The notes under the pieces were generated by a model. That model was not told the origin of the DNA and made no database searches. It saw only the letters and a list, made by a program, of their open reading frames with translations. Shown here piece after piece: positions 1 through 8,437 of a DNA stretch of 64,000 bases (the first letter of the stretch is position 1; each line of letters opens with the position of its first letter). The translations under genes and the position numbers were made by a program. Location of the stretch: contig JAUIAB010000010.1 of NCBI GenBank assembly GCA_030425505.1, positions 1 to 64,000 of the forward strand, given 5' to 3'. Origin of the DNA: Bacteroidia bacterium (GTDB lineage Bacteria; Bacteroidota; Bacteroidia; Cytophagales; Flammeovirgaceae).

Positions 1-221
1 AAGCCTCTACCAGATCTTTTTGCTAAAGATCAGATAATCAAATATTTACAATAATATTGTATATCGAAAGCCGTTTTTTAAATGACTCAATACCAGTATC
101 TTATCCCAAAATCGTGTCAAACTCAGGCGAATAATTCGGGACTTATTCAATGAGAACGGGTAACTCGCTAATTATTTGATCCAAAGTGATAGCGCCCTCA
201 TGAGTAATACAAGTTAAGTAG

Positions 222-968
222 CTAACTATTTCTTTGCTTACTCACTTCATATAAAATCATAGCTGTTGCAGTAGCGACATTCAACGATTCCATTTTGCCT
301 GCTAAAGGTATTTTAGTACACTCGTCTGCATCATCTATGATCTCTTGGGCTATACCCTTGAACTCAGAACCAAAAATTAAAGCTGTAGGAGTTTTTAAAT
401 CTATATCCCACACTGCTTTTGAAGCTTTTTCTGTACACGCTAAGGTTTGTAAACCACATTCTTTAATTTTTTTCAAAGCTTCCCGCAAGCTTTTTTCTCT
501 ACAAACCGGGATATGAAGCAATGCTCCAGCAGAAATTCGGATAGCATCTTCTGTAACCTGAGCAGATTTTTTTGATGGGATTATTATTCCATCCACCCCA
601 GTACATTCTGCTGTTCTAGCTATGGATCCCAAGTTACCAACATCTGTTACTTTGTCTAAAACTAATAAAAGAGGTTCTTTTCCTCTTTCAAAAGCAGAGC
701 TTATTACATTTTCTATAGTGGCAAAATGTATTAATGAGGTAATAGCATAAACTCCCTGGTGGTTCTTTTTAACTTCTCTGTCAAATTGTTTTTTAGGAAG
801 GTAGGTAAAGGGAATATTTAGCTCCTGGCATTTAGCCATAATTTCTTTTATTCCAGGGTTTTTTATGCCCTGTAAAAAGTTGATTTTTTCAACGGGCTGT
901 CTTGACTCTAAAAGTTCAAGCACAGGCCTAATCCCATAAATTTTTTGAGGTTTGTTTTCTGTGTTCAA
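222..968 (-). CDS. rlmB: RNA 2'-O-ribose methyltransferase, TrmH/RlmB (SpoU) family
   Basis: This enzyme methylates a ribose 2'-OH in RNA, most likely a guanosine of 23S rRNA, using S-adenosylmethionine. The 248-residue protein has the RlmB layout: a short N-terminal RNA-binding domain (about 1-85) followed by a SPOUT trefoil-knot domain. All three SpoU motifs are visible: LDKVTDVGNLGSIARTAE near 104-121 with the catalytic Asn/Arg region, LIFGSEFKGI near 197-206, and PLAGKMESLNVATATAMILYE near 221-241. It lies 3 bases downstream of the GWxTD gene on the same strand, so the two are probably co-transcribed. The family call is firm. The exact RNA target (23S G2251 or a tRNA site) cannot be read from sequence. 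Confidence 0.9.
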   Translation of the reverse strand: MNTENKPQKIYGIRPVLELLESRQPVEKINFLQGIKNPGIKEIMAKCQELNIPFTYLPKKQFDREVKKNHQGVYAITSLIHFATIENVISSAFERGKEPLLLVLDKVTDVGNLGSIARTAECTGVDGIIIPSKKSAQVTEDAIRISAGALLHIPVCREKSLREALKKIKECGLQTLACTEKASKAVWDIDLKTPTALIFGSEFKGIAQEIIDDADECTKIPLAGKMESLNVATATAMILYEVSKQRNS

Positions 969-971
969 TTT

Positions 972-2153
972 CTATCTATTAAGAATTTCTAATTTACCTA
1001 GTCTCCAGGATCTGACTGCTTCATACCACGGTTTTTTATAGTTAGGAAGTCTCATCAGCTCATAATGATCTTTGCTAAAGATATTTCCCTTTTTTCTAAA
1101 CTGAAACTTAACTGTCTTACTATTTAGTGTATTATATACCCAAGTTTCTGTTTCTCCTTCTGCAAATATCTGGTAAGGGTTTCCAAAAACGATGTGTATC
1201 ATGCCCTTATCTGTTTTCCACCCTGGTTTATATGTAGTATAAAACTGGTTTGCAAAAGTGACTCTTTGAAAGTATAACCGAATAAGACTTCTAGCTCTTT
1301 TCATCGTTCCTCCTGCGTTCAACCAAAAATTTTCAAAAGCTTTTTTTTCTATTGTTGTATTAAGGTATGTTTCTATTTCTGTAGGAGTAAAAATGTAAAC
1401 CATAGTTTCTAACAATCGATCTACATTTTGAATCTTAGGGAAGTCGTAATCGCTGATAAATAAACCTAAGCCTTTTCTGGTGGTAGTATCCGTTTGAATA
1501 AAAACTAAGGCTTCTTTTTCTAAAGTTATGGTGTCTTTTTCACTAAAGCGTATCAAGGTGTCAGGTATCATTGCTTTTGTAGAAACTATTGGGTATGGAA
1601 TCATCGGAGGAGCAGCTGGGTCAAACAGTTCTGGAAATTGATACATATAAAAAGAGTTGTTTCCTTCCAGGGAAACGCTTGATCCTCTTTTTATATAAGA
1701 GGCTCTATTTTTGTCCTTATCAATGATATTTATACTAAAATCTAACTTCGTTGTTGGGGTATAACTAAACTGAAAAGAATACGAAGAAAAAGCTTCTATA
1801 AGGATCTTAGCACTGAGGTTGTACGAGATTCTAAATTGGTTTTTGAAATTTGTTGTTGTAGTGTAATAGTTGCTGAATTGTTCAAAGTTGTTTTTATTTA
1901 GCTGTAAAGTATCTCTAAAGAGAGTTTCTCCTATTCTTTCAAATCCTTTTATTTCTACAGGAATAGCATTTCCTTCAATGCTTTCAAAAACACTCTTATC
2001 GATAAAAAAATTAATTTTTTCTTCATTGGCAAAGTTTCTAATATCAAAATAAAAAAAACTCCTGGTTTCTTGAGCTTGGATATAGTTTTGTGATAGCAAA
2101 AAAGCTATAAAGAGTAAAATTGTACGTTTACCTAAAGTGCACCTCATTTTCAT
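972..2153 (-). CDS. Exported GWxTD domain-containing protein
   Basis: The 393-residue protein starts with a signal peptide (hydrophobic stretch about 10-22, then QNYIQAQ). It carries the family-defining GWKTD motif near 311-315, followed by KGMIHIVFGNP and an ETWVY strand. GWxTD proteins are widespread in Bacteroidota; the domain has no assigned biochemical function. The middle of the protein is predicted beta-rich, consistent with a periplasmic or surface protein. It sits directly upstream of the rRNA methyltransferase gene on the same strand. Met3 (2147) is an alternative start that still leaves the signal peptide. The family assignment is sure; the function is unknown. Confidence 0.85.
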   Translation of the reverse strand: MKMRCTLGKRTILLFIAFLLSQNYIQAQETRSFFYFDIRNFANEEKINFFIDKSVFESIEGNAIPVEIKGFERIGETLFRDTLQLNKNNFEQFSNYYTTTTNFKNQFRISYNLSAKILIEAFSSYSFQFSYTPTTKLDFSINIIDKDKNRASYIKRGSSVSLEGNNSFYMYQFPELFDPAAPPMIPYPIVSTKAMIPDTLIRFSEKDTITLEKEALVFIQTDTTTRKGLGLFISDYDFPKIQNVDRLLETMVYIFTPTEIETYLNTTIEKKAFENFWLNAGGTMKRARSLIRLYFQRVTFANQFYTTYKPGWKTDKGMIHIVFGNPYQIFAEGETETWVYNTLNSKTVKFQFRKKGNIFSKDHYELMRLPNYKKPWYEAVRSWRLGKLEILNR

Positions 2154-2244
2154 GGCAAATTTAGCTCTTATTTTTCAAGACCTTTCTTTTATGACAATTA
2201 CTTCTGTGATTAAAGCATAACTTTACACTGAGGTAATTAGAAAA

Positions 2245-2341
2245 ATGAAACAGACCATGTCTGATTTAAAATTGAGGCACACAGGAAGTAATGATTAAGA
2301 TGTGTGCCAAACAAATTGGGCAGAGCACAAATTTTAAACTA
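2245..2341 (+). repeat. Leader element copy A, upstream of the DUF423 gene
   Basis: This is one of three near-identical elements of about 95 bases in the window (others at 21231-21327 and 27484-27576, minus strand). It ends at the base before the DUF423 start codon at 2342 and has the same orientation as that gene. Visible structure: a hairpin CAGAC/GTCTG (2251-2263), then an AT-rich pair TTTAAAATT (2265-2273) with AATTTTAAA (2330-2338) that encloses an 8-bp stem GGCACACA (2276-2283) with TGTGTGCC (2301-2308). An ORF of 17 codons, MKQTMSDLKLRHTGSND, starts at its first base. The repeat is seen directly; a role as a 5' leader RNA is inference. Confidence 0.75.
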
Positions 2342-2725
2342 ATGAAAGCGTATAAAGTATTAATTATTCTTGGAGTATTATGTTCTCTTTTTGGAGTGGT
2401 TATAGGAGCTTTTGGTGCACATGGACTAGAGAATATATTAGCTAAAAATGGATATACAAGTACTTTTGAGACAGGAGTGAAGTATCAGTTTTATCACTCT
2501 TTTGGTTTAATACTTATCGGTTTTTTATTGCAAAAAAACGAAAATAAGCTTCTTTTAACTTCCGGGATGCTTATGTTTTTAGGCATTCTATTATTCTCTT
2601 TTAGTTTGTATGTATTAGCAATAACAGGTATTAAATATCTGGGCATAATAACCCCTTTTGGAGGAGTGCTATTTGTTGTCAGTTGGATATTATTACTAAT
2701 TTACCTGGTTAAATATTTGAAATAA
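2342..2725 (+). CDS. DUF423 family small membrane protein
   Basis: The 127-residue protein is almost entirely four hydrophobic helices and carries the family signature GAFGAHGLE near residues 22-30, followed by a second conserved stretch TGVKYQFYHSFGL. This matches DUF423 (YgdD-like) inner-membrane proteins, which have no established function. I chose ATG 2342. An upstream in-frame ATG at 2291 would add 17 residues, but those codons lie wholly inside leader element A, which also occurs before two unrelated genes, so the longer start is not credible. The gene converges on the GyrI-like gene with a 26-base gap. The leader element directly upstream suggests control at the RNA or promoter level. 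Confidence 0.85.
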   Translation: MKAYKVLIILGVLCSLFGVVIGAFGAHGLENILAKNGYTSTFETGVKYQFYHSFGLILIGFLLQKNENKLLLTSGMLMFLGILLFSFSLYVLAITGIKYLGIITPFGGVLFVVSWILLLIYLVKYLK

Positions 2726-2751
2726 CCTTTAAGCTGCTTAATACCCAAAAG

Positions 2752-3351
2752 CTACTTTACAGGGTATCGCAAAATAGTTTTCAACTTTTCAGGATCTATT
2801 TTTCTAGGATCAGACAAATAGATTTCATGGTGTAAGCCATTCTTAGTTAAATTATTGTCGCTAATAAACTTTTCTAGAATGCTTATTGTAATATGCTCTT
2901 TGGAGTAGGGACCAACATGCATTATTTGCACACATTTATTCTCTGTTAAAGTTTCAAACTTAATATTGTTAATTCTTTGATTCTGTTTCTTTTCAAACAC
3001 TTGTTTTTTTGCTTTTTCAAATTCTCCGGAAGAAACAAACTCTGGCATCCTTATCAAAAGTTTCCAGTTCCACTCATCATCTTTAGCATTACCTGGGTTT
3101 TTGTTATTACTAAACCACCACAAACCTTCGAGCTTAGGAACAGCAAAATCTAACTCTATAGCTTTATAGTTTTTCTTAATTCCATATGCTAATGGATAAA
3201 TAGCTTCAACTGCATCATTGAAATTAGAGCCAGCAGGTTTACCTGTACCATTTAGCGTTAAGAAATTTAATGAGGGAAAATTTCTTATCTCTGGAGTTTT
3301 TTTAGCACTGTAATATTCTTTATCCGTTTTTACTAGGTCTAGCTTTTCCAT
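2752..3351 (-). CDS. GyrI-like small-molecule-binding domain protein
   Basis: The 199-residue cytoplasmic protein belongs to the stand-alone GyrI-like group, related to the ligand-binding domain of AraC- and MerR-type regulators but without any DNA-binding helix. Supporting stretches are FLTLNGTG near the N terminus, the WWFSN region, and the C-terminal HHEIYLSDPRKIDPEKLKTI with ILRYPVK, typical of this subfamily. The name derives from the E. coli gyrase inhibitor, but members of this long form have not generally been shown to inhibit gyrase; some are thought to bind or hydrolyse small molecules. There is no operon partner: the next gene upstream is a tRNA on the other strand. Confidence 0.8.
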   Translation of the reverse strand: MEKLDLVKTDKEYYSAKKTPEIRNFPSLNFLTLNGTGKPAGSNFNDAVEAIYPLAYGIKKNYKAIELDFAVPKLEGLWWFSNNKNPGNAKDDEWNWKLLIRMPEFVSSGEFEKAKKQVFEKKQNQRINNIKFETLTENKCVQIMHVGPYSKEHITISILEKFISDNNLTKNGLHHEIYLSDPRKIDPEKLKTILRYPVK

Positions 3352-3469
3352 TTAGAGGTAAATTTTATACGAGTATAAATGGTTAATTATAATATTCACA
3401 GGTATATTTAAGTAAATCCTGCTGTACGTTTAATAGAAGACTCTAATCTAAAAAACTATTTAAAAGTCC

Positions 3470-3500
3470 TTGGTATATTTCTATAGTATTTCTAGCTTTG
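3470..3500 (+). promoter_or_regulatory. Bacteroidota-type promoter of the tRNA-CAT gene
   Basis: A -33 TTG at 3470-3472 is followed after 20 bases by TAGCTTTG at 3493-3500, a full match to the Bacteroidota -7 consensus TAnnTTTG. Transcription would begin about 7 bases further on, roughly 18 bases before the tRNA 5' end at 3525. The match to both boxes and the position make this one of the two best promoter calls in the window. Confidence 0.7.
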
Positions 3501-3524
3501 CATTCTTTCTCATAGTATGAGATA

Positions 3525-3598
3525 GGGCCCATAGCTCAGCTGGTTAGAGCACCTGACTCATAATCAGGGGGTTCCAGGTTCGAGCCCTGGTGGGCCCA
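3525..3598 (+). tRNA. tRNA with anticodon CAT (Met elongator or Ile2)
   Basis: This is a complete 74-base cloverleaf. The acceptor stem GGGCCCA pairs with TGGGCCC (3591-3597), with discriminator A at 3598. The D arm reads AGCTCAGCTGGTTAGAGC. The anticodon stem CCTGA/TCAGG holds loop CTCATAA with CAT at 3559-3561, and the T arm contains GGTTCGAGCC. The CCA end is not fully encoded. The acceptor has a paired first base, so it is not initiator tRNA. Elongator Met and Ile2 (CAT modified to lysidine) cannot be separated with certainty by eye; automatic annotation would probably say Met. Confidence 0.95.
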
Positions 3599-3630
3599 CA
3601 AAACGCTACTTTCGGTAGCAAACACTTTAG

Positions 3631-3663
3631 AACCTTGTCCATATCGGGCAAGGTTTTTCTTTT
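3631..3663 (+). terminator. Intrinsic terminator after the tRNA
   Basis: A 10-bp stem AACCTTGTCC (3631-3640) with GGGCAAGGTT (3646-3655), containing one G-T pair, closes a 5-base loop and runs into TTTCTTTT. It lies 33 bases after the tRNA. A smaller hairpin GCTAC/GTAGC at about 3605-3620 lies between tRNA and terminator. Confidence 0.75.
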
Positions 3664-3884
3664 ATTCATATAAAACCCAACTTGTTTTCAGACAGTATTA
3701 CCTTCACTACTAAAGCGATATCTCATAAAATAAGTTAAACCAAGCCACTAAAAACTTTTGGGTTATCACAAATCAAATAATACTGCAACTTCGTTCCACA
3801 AAACTTGCCTTACTACTTTTACCGTTAGTAATTGTAACAAACTCCTAAATCAAGCATCTAACTTAAAAAAAAAAAGCATAAACA
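3664..3884. other. Intergenic spacer before the ABC transporter operon
   Basis: These 221 bases lie between the tRNA terminator and the ABC transporter genes. I see no ORF with coding character, no tRNA-like fold and no clear TAnnTTTG promoter; the closest string is TACTTTTA near 3814. The promoter of the ABC operon must lie here but cannot be pinpointed. Confidence 0.4.
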
Positions 3885-4769
3885 ATGTATAAATTATCAA
3901 TCAAGAACTTATCGAAATCATACTCAAACGGTGTAAAAGCATTAGATAATATATCCATTGAAATCAGTAATGGAATGTTTGGTTTGCTCGGACCAAACGG
4001 AGCGGGTAAGTCTTCTTTGATGCGTACATTAGCTACTTTACAAGAAGCGGATACTGGCTCTGCCTTCCTAAATGATATTGATATTTTTAATGAACCTAAT
4101 GAGTTGAGAAAAGTTCTCGGTTATCTCCCCCAAGAGTTTGGGGTATACCCAAGAATCACAGCAGAACAATTACTAAATCATTTGGCTATTTTAAAAGGTA
4201 TATCTAATTCCAGAGAGAGAAAAGAGCTGGTCAAATACCTTTTAGATAAAGTGAATCTTTATGAAAAGCGTAATAAAAGTGTTAAAGGGTTTTCAGGTGG
4301 TATGAAGCAACGCGTGGGAATTGCACAAGCATTGATTGGTAATCCTAAACTCATTATCGTAGATGAGCCAACTGCTGGACTAGATCCAGGGGAAAGAAAT
4401 CGCTTTTACAATTTATTAGCAGAAGTTGGTAAAGAAGTGATAGTCATTCTATCTACACATATTGTGGATGATGTCCGTGAGCTTTGTACAAATATGGCCA
4501 TAATGAATTTAGGTCAAATTGTTTATCATGGAACTCCTCAAAATGCTATTGATGAGTTAGATGGAAGAGTTTACCAAAAAATGGTGCCACGAGAAGAACT
4601 AGAAGTATATGCTCAGAATTACTCTATCATTTCTAACAAAATGGTAGGTGGGCAACCTCTTATTCATATTTCCAGCGAAACAAACCCTGGTGAAGGGTTT
4701 GAACTTATAAAGCCAAACCTGGAAGATGTTTTCTTCTCTAAAATAAATACATCTAATACTCTTGTCTAA
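3885..4769 (+). CDS. ABC transporter ATP-binding protein
   Basis: The 294-residue cytoplasmic ATPase powers an export-type (ABC-2) transporter. Walker A GPNGAGKSS is near residues 37-45, the signature is FSGGMKQR, Walker B is LIIVDEPTAGLDP, and the switch His is in LSTHIVDD. The last 80 or so residues form a C-terminal extension ending PNLEDVFF, usual in ABC-2 ATPases. The next gene, 15 bases on, encodes the matching permease fused to a peptidase, so the two form one transporter. The substrate is unknown; related pairs in Bacteroidota are found widely but are not characterised. Confidence 0.9.
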   Translation: MYKLSIKNLSKSYSNGVKALDNISIEISNGMFGLLGPNGAGKSSLMRTLATLQEADTGSAFLNDIDIFNEPNELRKVLGYLPQEFGVYPRITAEQLLNHLAILKGISNSRERKELVKYLLDKVNLYEKRNKSVKGFSGGMKQRVGIAQALIGNPKLIIVDEPTAGLDPGERNRFYNLLAEVGKEVIVILSTHIVDDVRELCTNMAIMNLGQIVYHGTPQNAIDELDGRVYQKMVPREELEVYAQNYSIISNKMVGGQPLIHISSETNPGEGFELIKPNLEDVFFSKINTSNTLV

Positions 4770-4784
4770 TCTCAATTGAAGACC

Positions 4785-7700
4785 ATGTTTAAGATTTTCT
4801 TTCTTTCGGAGTTAAAATATTCATTAAAACAGCCCATGGTATATATTTTCTTTGGGCTGATGGCTTTATTTACATTTGGAGCCACTGCTAGCGACAACAT
4901 CGTAATTGGAGGTGCTGTAGGAAATATATATAAAAATGCTCCACACATCATCACCTTCTACACAATTATAATGAGCCTTTTTGGTCTTTTGATAGCCACT
5001 GCATTTTACAACAACGCAGCTCTAAGAGATTACAATAATCAGTTTAATGAAATTTTATTTAGCACACCATTAAGTAAATTTGGGTATTTTTTTGGAAGGT
5101 TTTTTGGGGCGTTGATCTTAGCTACTATTCCAATGTTAGGGGTTTTTTTTGGAGTTTGGTTGGGTACAGTTATCGCTCCTGCATTTAATTGGGTAGGCGC
5201 TGATCGATTTGGGGAATTTTATCTGGAGACGTTTATAAATAACTATTTCTTATTCATACTTCCCAATATGTTTTTTGCTGGAACTCTCATTTTTGCTCTG
5301 GCAAATAAATTTAGGAGTACCATGATATCTTTTGTTGGGTCTTTAGTGATCATCATTGGGTACATCATAGCAGGATCTTTAATTTCAGATATTGAAAATG
5401 AAACCATTGCTGCTATTACTGATTCCTTTGGTATCAGGGCATATTCTGTACATTCCAAGTACTTTACTCCTATCGAGAAAAATACTGTAAGTCCTGGGTT
5501 CACTGGTCTATTACTTTTAAATAGATTAATGTGGGTTACAATAGGAGTAATCATTTTAATTATATCCTATTTTGGTTTCTCAATTAAGGAAAAGAGTAAG
5601 AAAACTAAAGCCAATAAGAAAGTTGTTTCTAATGAAAGCAAAGAGTCTTTTCGTCTTCCTTCGCTTACAATTAATTTTGATAGAAAGACCGAATGGTTAC
5701 AATTTAAAAGTTTCTTTTATACCAACTTTTTGAGTATTACAAAAAGTATCACCTTTAGAATTCTCTTTTTGTTTAGTGCCATTATTTTGATTTCCAACTT
5801 AGTTGGAGGGTTTGAATATTATGGTTTACAGGCATATCCTCTAACCTATAAAATCATAAATACAATCAATAGTGCTACTGGCATTTTTGTTATTATCATT
5901 TTAGTATTCTTTAGTGGAGAGTTAGTATGGAGAGATCGAGATAGTAAAATAAACGAAGTCATTGATGCCTCACCCCACACTTCGTTTGTTTCTCTGGCTT
6001 CTAAAAGTTTATCATTAGTAGCTATAACAACAATTTTACATGTGTTTTTTATTCTTTTTGGGGTTTTTTACCAGTTTCTCAATGGATACACACACATTGA
6101 ACTGGATATTTACTTTTTAGATTTCTTCTATAAAAGCTTCTTCACTTACTTCATATGGAGTGGAGTGATGATTTTGATACAGGTATTACTGAACAATAAA
6201 TACATAGGCTATTTTGTATCTATCGTCGTCATTTTTGTATGGAAGTTCATTCTAAGGATATTAGATATTCAAAGCAATATGTTAGATATTGGAGGTCGAC
6301 CTTCCCTGATGTACTCTGATATGAACAGCTTTGGCCCAGGTCTAGAAGGAGCCTTATGGTTCAACCTATATTGGGTTCTATTTTCTATTATTTGCCTGCT
6401 AATTGCTGGAGCTCTTTGGAATAGAGGAGTGTTAAGCTCATTGAAAGATCGTATTAAGTATACAAAAAAGTCAATTCCTAAATCGTATAGATTGTCTATT
6501 ACCTCAATCGTTGGACTATGGATACTGGTAGCAGGGTTTGTGTTTTACAATACACAAATCCTTAACTCGTATAAAACTTCTGATGAACGAGAAGAACTAG
6601 CTGTAAAATATGAAACGAAATATAAAAAGTACCAAGATATAAACCAGCCCAAAATAACAGATGCTAAGTATTACATTGATATTTATCCTTACAAAAGAGA
6701 TGCACATGTTAAAGCAATTTTGGAACTAACTAATGAATCAAACAAAACAATAGATTCTATTCACTTTACAATTGACTCTAGATGGAATCCAGAAATTGAC
6801 ATTCCTAATACCGAACTCGTTTTTGAGGATAAAGAGTTAGATTATTTGATCTATAAATTCATAAAGCCTTTAAGACCAGAAGAAAGTATAAAAGCAACTA
6901 TTCATACGAAGTATATTACTAAAGGGTTTAAAAACTCTAGGGGTAGCACTGGAGTTGTCAATAATGGTACATTCCTAAATAACCTCCAAATTCTTCCTTT
7001 TATTGGATATAGTGAATCTAGTGAGTTGAGTGATAATAATACACGTAAGAAATATGGTCTAAAGCCTAAAGACAGAATGCCTGAACTGGAAGAAAACTGT
7101 TCTGTTAACTGCATGAAAAACTACCTTTCTGATGGCAAAGCAGACTACATTAATGTAGAAACTGTCATATCTACTTCTTCTGACCAAATAGCTATCGCAC
7201 CGGGTTCTTTGCTGAAAAAATGGGAAGAAGACGGAAGAAGCTACTACCATTACAAAGTAGATAACCCTTCTCAAAACTTCTACTCTTTCATGTCAGCAAA
7301 GTATCAAAAAGCTACTCGCAAGTGGAATGGGGTTGATATAGAAGTATACTATGATCCAAAACATCCATGGAATGTCAAAATGATGATAGATGCAGTAGAA
7401 AGATCACTAAAGTATTACACAAAAAACTTTGGGCCTTACTACCACAAACAATGTAGGATCATTGAGTTTCCACGTTATGCAAGCTTTGCTCAGGCATTCC
7501 CTGGAACTATGCCATACTCCGAGGCTATAGGTTTTGTGATTAATTTGGAAGATGAAAATGAAAATAATATTGTAGATGCAGTAATTGCTCATGAAATGGC
7601 ACATCAGTGGTGGGCACACCAGGTGATAGGAGCTACAATGCAGGGAGCCACAATGTTCAGTGAAAGTTTTTCAGAATACTCATCTTTAATGACGATGAAG

Positions 7701-8381
7701 AGCATTGCAAAAACTCCTATGAAAATGAGAGAGTTTTTAAAGTATAACCACAATAGATACCTCCGAGGGAGAGGTGGTGAGGTGGATAAAGAGCTTCCAT
7801 TATACAAAGTAGAAAATCAAACATATATTCATTATGGAAAGGGGAGTATAATTTTATATGCATTACAAGACTATATAGGTGAAGATAAAGTCAATACAGC
7901 CATGAAAAACTTCCTAGATGAATTCAAGTATAGAAAGCCGCCTTATCCTACATCTTTGGACTTCATTAAGCACTTAGAACTACAAGTTCCAGACTCACTG
8001 AAGTACTTAATAAAAGACTGGATAAAAGAAATAACTTTATATGATAATAGAATGAAAGAAGCTACTTATGAAAAGTTAGACAACGGTAAGTATTTAGCAA
8101 CGGTAAATATTGAGTCTCACAAGATAAAAGCAGATACAATTGGTAATGAAACAAAAGTTCCTATTAATGACTGGGTAGATATCGGTTTTTTCAGCGATGA
8201 CGATGAAAAAAATCTTTTGTTTGAGAAGCGTATAAAGATTGATAAAAACGAAATGATATTTACATTTGAATTGGATTTACCTCCTATAAAAGCGGCTATT
8301 GACCCCAGAAGGCTACTTATTGATAGAGTATATGATGACAATATTAAACAAATAAAAGAAACTACTCTTAACAATATGTAA
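4785..8381 (+). CDS. ABC-2 permease fused to an M1-family metallopeptidase
   Basis: This protein of about 1198 residues has two halves. Residues 1 to about 600 contain two blocks of ABC-2 type membrane helices separated by a basic loop. The C-terminal half, about 620-1198, is an M1 (gluzincin) aminopeptidase-like domain with zinc motif HEMAH at 936-940 followed by WW and a downstream Glu in SES. The peptidase should face the periplasm and could process what the transporter exports or remodel peptides; this is inference. The GAMEN-type substrate motif of classical M1 enzymes is not obvious. I chose ATG 4785; TTG 4776 would add three residues. It pairs with the ATPase gene just upstream. The same fusion is known in other Bacteroidota. 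Confidence 0.88.
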   Translation: MFKIFFLSELKYSLKQPMVYIFFGLMALFTFGATASDNIVIGGAVGNIYKNAPHIITFYTIIMSLFGLLIATAFYNNAALRDYNNQFNEILFSTPLSKFGYFFGRFFGALILATIPMLGVFFGVWLGTVIAPAFNWVGADRFGEFYLETFINNYFLFILPNMFFAGTLIFALANKFRSTMISFVGSLVIIIGYIIAGSLISDIENETIAAITDSFGIRAYSVHSKYFTPIEKNTVSPGFTGLLLLNRLMWVTIGVIILIISYFGFSIKEKSKKTKANKKVVSNESKESFRLPSLTINFDRKTEWLQFKSFFYTNFLSITKSITFRILFLFSAIILISNLVGGFEYYGLQAYPLTYKIINTINSATGIFVIIILVFFSGELVWRDRDSKINEVIDASPHTSFVSLASKSLSLVAITTILHVFFILFGVFYQFLNGYTHIELDIYFLDFFYKSFFTYFIWSGVMILIQVLLNNKYIGYFVSIVVIFVWKFILRILDIQSNMLDIGGRPSLMYSDMNSFGPGLEGALWFNLYWVLFSIICLLIAGALWNRGVLSSLKDRIKYTKKSIPKSYRLSITSIVGLWILVAGFVFYNTQILNSYKTSDEREELAVKYETKYKKYQDINQPKITDAKYYIDIYPYKRDAHVKAILELTNESNKTIDSIHFTIDSRWNPEIDIPNTELVFEDKELDYLIYKFIKPLRPEESIKATIHTKYITKGFKNSRGSTGVVNNGTFLNNLQILPFIGYSESSELSDNNTRKKYGLKPKDRMPELEENCSVNCMKNYLSDGKADYINVETVISTSSDQIAIAPGSLLKKWEEDGRSYYHYKVDNPSQNFYSFMSAKYQKATRKWNGVDIEVYYDPKHPWNVKMMIDAVERSLKYYTKNFGPYYHKQCRIIEFPRYASFAQAFPGTMPYSEAIGFVINLEDENENNIVDAVIAHEMAHQWWAHQVIGATMQGATMFSESFSEYSSLMTMKSIAKTPMKMREFLKYNHNRYLRGRGGEVDKELPLYKVENQTYIHYGKGSIILYALQDYIGEDKVNTAMKNFLDEFKYRKPPYPTSLDFIKHLELQVPDSLKYLIKDWIKEITLYDNRMKEATYEKLDNGKYLATVNIESHKIKADTIGNETKVPINDWVDIGFFSDDDEKNLLFEKRIKIDKNEMIFTFELDLPPIKAAIDPRRLLIDRVYDDNIKQIKETTLNNM

Positions 8382-8437
8382 AAAACACCTTTGGCTTATA
8401 CCAAAATGTGTTTTACATTGATTGTTGGAAACTCAAA

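Noticed and set aside
13-31. Hairpin GATCTTT/AAAGATC as a terminator
   Set aside because: AT-rich, no T tract on either side in the window, and no gene end can be assigned.
1-54. 3' end of an upstream coding region in forward frame 1
   Set aside because: The open stretch of 17 codons to TAA (KPLPDLFAKDQIIKYLQ) is too short to support as a gene; it could be a partial gene cut by the window edge.
2291-2341. N-terminal extension of the DUF423 protein (MIKMCAKQIGQSTNFKL)
   Set aside because: The codons lie inside a leader element that occurs before two other genes, where the same bases contain stops; the family N terminus fits ATG 2342.
3525-3598. tRNA as an attachment site for an integrated element
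   Set aside because: No second copy of the tRNA 3' end and no integrase was noticed; genes on both sides are housekeeping.
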